A stretch of DNA of 64,000 bases from Marsupella aquatica (Eukaryota; Marchantiophyta), in the NCBI GenBank assembly GCA_973895155.1, contig OZ316896.1:8804001-8868000 (forward strand), read 5' to 3'. The notes under the pieces are model-generated. The model worked only from the letters and a program-made list of their open reading frames with translations, was not told the DNA's origin and ran no database searches. Below, piece after piece: positions 60,563 through 64,000 of this stretch. How positions within the stretch are numbered: position 1 is the stretch's first letter; every line of letters begins with the position of its first letter. A program made the translations under genes and the position numbers.

Positions 60563-61087
60563 ATGTTAGGAGGAAACAAAGGAAGTGATTTGTTCGAGAT
60601 GAAGGAGACTCTTTTAAAGTTTCAGGTTCTAGGAGAACAACAAGATGGCTTGATGAAGTTTATTGCTGTCATGTTGGGTCAAACAACAAAGGATGCAAGC
60701 GTTGCAACATGTCTAGCCGTAGAGGAGCAGCAAAAGAAAAAGAAGTGGAAAGGCAAAAGTAAAAGGCCGAGAAGAAGAGGAAAGCAGGTTTGACTGAGGG
60801 AGAACTCTCTCCTCTTGCTAGAGAGAAGCAACTTCGTATACTGATAAAGCAGTCCTTGAAGAAGGCAAGAGAGGCAGAGCTAGAGAGGGAGGAAAGGAGA
60901 AAAAACATGTCGTTGCTTGATTTGAATGATAAGGGTACTTCGGAGGCAACTTCCTACCATCTCTATTGGACAAACTTGCAACAAGTTGTGAAGGCCAATT
61001 TCAAGATGTACGAGATGTGGAATGATTGTGATGCAAGATTGAGGTTAAGTAAGGCAGAAAAAACCTTTGTCATCGAGCAAGTTTGAG
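60563..61087 (+). pseudogene. Two-part Lys/Glu-rich frame, possible partner ORF of the PIF element
   Basis: Frame 60563-60793 (MLGGNKGSD... ending in a basic KKKKWKGKSKRPRRRGK tail) is followed, in another frame, by 60790-61086 (Arg/Glu-rich helix 'REKQLRILIKQSLKKARE', then 'LYWTNLQQVVKANFKMYE'). They overlap by four bases, as after a one-base indel. Lying divergent from the transposase, about 480 bp from its start, they are placed where PIF elements carry their second ORF. Sequence similarity to that ORF is not obvious, so the link is inference. Confidence 0.35.
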
Positions 61088-61311
61088 ATAGATTTTGAAA
61101 CGGAGCCAGACTTCTGTCTCATTTCATTTCAAATCCAATTGTTATAATTCTGACAAATAGACGCACATACTAGAGGAATTCAATGAAAGCAATGACAATA
61201 CAAGAAATCAAGGAAAATGGTTGGCCTTGCACATCACGTATTGATCTGAAGTGTTGGGTTAAATGGATTGATGAGGAGATCCAGTTAAAATACTAGTCAA
61301 AGGCACAAAAA

Positions 61312-61548
61312 TTGTCAACTGAAATTGCCAAATTACAAAATGTGATTGATGCAAGTCACGACGAGCCTCAGCTTGAGAAGTTGCTTGCCCTCAATAGAGA
61401 GTTGTCACTTGTGACAACTATCACAACATGCATAGGAGATCCTCCAAAATTTCTGAAAAATGGGCTACTTAGACTTGATAAGCGAGCAGCAAAATTGGGA
61501 ACAAAAGGAACTCACAAGTTGGGGCAAGGTGGTGTCAAACACCTCTAA
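61312..61548 (+). other. Short helical open frame, unassigned
   Basis: 'STEIAKLQNVIDASHDEPQLEKLLALNRELSLV' looks coiled-coil-like, and an upstream piece with 'WVKWIDEEIQ' may belong to it. Probably more of the same mobile-element-derived sequence. No start codon or family support. Confidence 0.25.
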
Positions 61549-61555
61549 GCTGAGT

Positions 61556-64000
61556 GGGTGAGTCTTGGTTTCTCTTCATCTTCTTGTAGCAAGGTGATAA
61601 AGAGACAAATAACTATTTACTCCTTAACAACTCAATTTTGTTCCCGTTAGGAGTGGATAAGATCGAAAAGACCAAATTAACACAATTTGAGAAGTTTACA
61701 CCAACATTCTTAGGTTGGAGAGATTTCTAATGATCTCCTTAACATAAGTGTTTAACCACAAACTCAAGTGGGTAATCCTCAGAATTCACAGTGCGGAAAT
61801 AAATACTAGAATTAACAAAGATTAAAACTAGAGAGAGTAGGTATGAGGTTTCAAAGCGTAAGGACATTGAATTCCGACCATCACCACTCCTTCAATAAGG
61901 ATTATGGCCTAATTTAAGATTTGGAAATCAACATTGTATATGCTTTTTGATTTCTCATAGCAACTTCTCTCCGTCTCTTGAATTCAGAAGACAACAATGT
62001 AAATCAACCCGAGACACTTTTCAAAGTCTTGCTTAAGACGGTACTAGGATACTCAAATTTGTTTACTTCTCCTACTATCCTTAAGATTGCTTGTTTTCAG
62101 AGTTTCATGCAAATTCCAATTTCCTCTTTGGTGAATCTTCTATATGTATTAGTCACATACCCTGCTGATCTTCCAATATCATCATAGGCACACGCTAGTA
62201 TTCATTGAACATTGCACAACAACTCAATGGTTGCTAATCTTGAACTTCTCTTTACTTAACCATGGTAAAAAGAATGGAAGAAAAGACATCGATTCCTCCA
62301 AAATCAAAATGGGGAAATCAAATGCATCTCTAGACTCCTGGTTGACTTCGGGCTCTCCTCCTTTTGTACTAAAAGTGGAGATTATGAAAAGACATGCCTT
62401 TTCAAAACCCAAGTCTAAAGGAATATGTAAATAAAAGTAAACTATCCTAGTCAAAAATGGAGTAGAGTCTCCAATAGATACATCAATAAAATACTTGAGT
62501 CTATTTACCCATATATTAGTCTACATAGCCATTTCTAGGTCTAAACTAATGTGGCTTTAACTCTCTAAATATAACTTTATTCTGGTCCTAACTTGGGAAG
62601 GAACCTCCTCAAGGCTAGCCACAACAAGGGGCTCTGGTCAGAAGAAAATCCCCTATTGTCCAATGGTAAAAGGAAGGGACGGGTGACTCAAAGCAAGCTA
62701 TACTGAATATTATTTGGTCCCAACTATGTTATACTCATCAATATCTTATGAAAGGTACTAATAGAAAGGGAGGACCAAAAAGGACCATGGAATGGTGGAG
62801 ATGTACGTATTTGTGATTGTGTGGCCAAGATGAGAGGGAGATCTAATACGGTTGTACAACTGAATCACATTTGACTTGAAGGAATTCTTACTCTTGTCCT
62901 CTATGGTAGCCAGGTGAGTACTTTCTTGGCATTTCAAATGCTTTCAAGCGTAGCATGGTATTGTTGTCTATATTGGTACTTTCTTGGTATTTGAAATACT
63001 CGGGCGTTCTTGGTATTTTGAAATAATGCACAAGGAGGGGCGCGGGGGGGGGGGGAGGGAAGTTACTCCGAGGGGGGAGTAGAGTCGCGTCCAAGTTACG
63101 GTCTATTGTTTCACCCACAATCTTGGTGCACAGTTGGACAATTTGTCTAAAGTTAGTCGAGGCCTTTGAGAGCTTTGAAGAAAGTTTCAAGAACCACGAT
63201 CGGATGGGGATTTGATACAGTTTTTGCAATAGATTGTCAATAGAACTTTGATGGAACATCGATAGGATTGTGTCTTGGTGTCATCAAAAGCGTCACTAAA
63301 ACGGTGTTCATAGCGGGAGCATCTAATGATTTACAACAACTTCTCTTCAGGGGTCTTTGCACGTAGGATGCAGTGGAAGGAAGGGATGGAGAGAAGTGTT
63401 CTTTGAACAGATAGTGCCGCTCAAGGCATAAGCATCCTCGATGTAAGAGATCATGGCTGCTACTGCTATGTAGATCAAGTTGCGCTAGCAGGGTCAAGGG
63501 GAACATCAAGCCGATTGATAGAGCTGCCGTTCACATAATTTGTTCAAGCACTACATTACTGTGCAAGGGGCAGGGGGCGCAATCTAAGAAGGGAGCGAAG
63601 GGCAGGATAAGCACACGCATCAACATTGAACAATTAAATTGCCAATTGCAAGCCCGATTGCAGGTAAGGAGATGATCCATTGACCTTTTAGGTCTAATTC
63701 TAAATGTCAGTCGTTGCCAACAAATTCACTTTAATTTCAGCTGTGTACTAGTTAATTTTTAGGTACCGGTTGTTGTAGTTGTCAAACACTAAAGCATTAT
63801 TATTTTGATGTTGGCCTAATACAGATTACTGCCACTCTTTCCACGAACCCTTAAATCAGAGGAGGTGGCTTTTAGAGTAGCCCGAGCTAGTTGAGTAGCA
63901 TCATGACAATTTCATCCCACTCTTTGCAAGAATTAGAAGCTACAGCCAAGAAGCAGCAACGCAATCTGAGAAGAAGGGAGCGAAGAGCAGGACAAGTAGT
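61556..64000. other. Non-coding to window end
   Basis: No gene seen. It holds a run of 12 G at 63044-63055, diverged short repeats of 'ggtactttcttggtattt' at about 62918-63030, and a direct repeat 'gcaatct(a/g)agaag' plus 'ggagcgaag' at about 63579 and 63960, the latter reaching the window edge. The spacing of some 380 bp may reflect the start of a tandem array that continues beyond 64000. Confidence 0.4.

Overview
This window is nuclear DNA of a land plant. The identifiable genes are plant families: a GT34 glycosyltransferase, a FOREVER YOUNG (FEY)-type short-chain dehydrogenase, a SURNod19 protein, a plant ureidoglycolate-lyase-family cupin, and the plant form of Mediator subunit 13. Genes are split by GT-AG introns of about 80-800 bp. 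There is a (AAACCCT)n telomere-type tract, and the mobile elements are typical plant LINE, Copia and PIF/Harbinger copies. The proteins are clearly diverged from their angiosperm counterparts, so I suspect a non-seed plant (bryophyte or lycophyte), but the sequence alone does not settle the species.

Layout. 1-4.2 kb: repeats, a striking CCCGG-rich island and a minisatellite. 4.2-5.6 kb (+): intronless GT34 gene. 6.8-9.9 kb (+): an unrecognised spliced gene whose last coding bases are triplicated downstream. 11.7-14.6 kb (-): FEY-like dehydrogenase, fully resolved into 8 exons. 16.9-18.3 kb (-): intronless SURNod19 gene. 18.8-22.2 kb: a cluster of short inverted motifs, a 1.1-kb foldback element and several small tandem duplications. 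22.4-23.0 kb (+): intronless ureidoglycolate-lyase-family gene. 24.0-24.3 kb: a PPR gene remnant. 25.0-27.3 kb (-): secreted class-3-type lipase in 6 exons. 30.3-41.9 kb (-): MED13, with 19 exons placed (one of them tentative) and the first coding exon not found. 44-61.5 kb: a mobile-element graveyard with a PIF-type ORF1, a LINE, a MITE-like inverted repeat, a telomeric tract, a palindrome array, a scrambled Copia element and a broken PIF transposase. 61.5-64 kb: no gene seen.

The host genes do not form an operon-like unit. They are independent housekeeping, cell-wall, nitrogen, lipid and transcription genes. The window splits sharply into a gene-rich part (4-42 kb) and a repeat-rich part (44-62 kb). 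The most unusual structures are an array of about eleven short palindromes at 50.4-51.1 kb, the foldback element at 19.5-20.6 kb, the internally inverted Copia element at 54.3-57.4 kb, and the triplicated gene terminus at 9.84-10.19 kb. I saw no convincing new multi-gene system.
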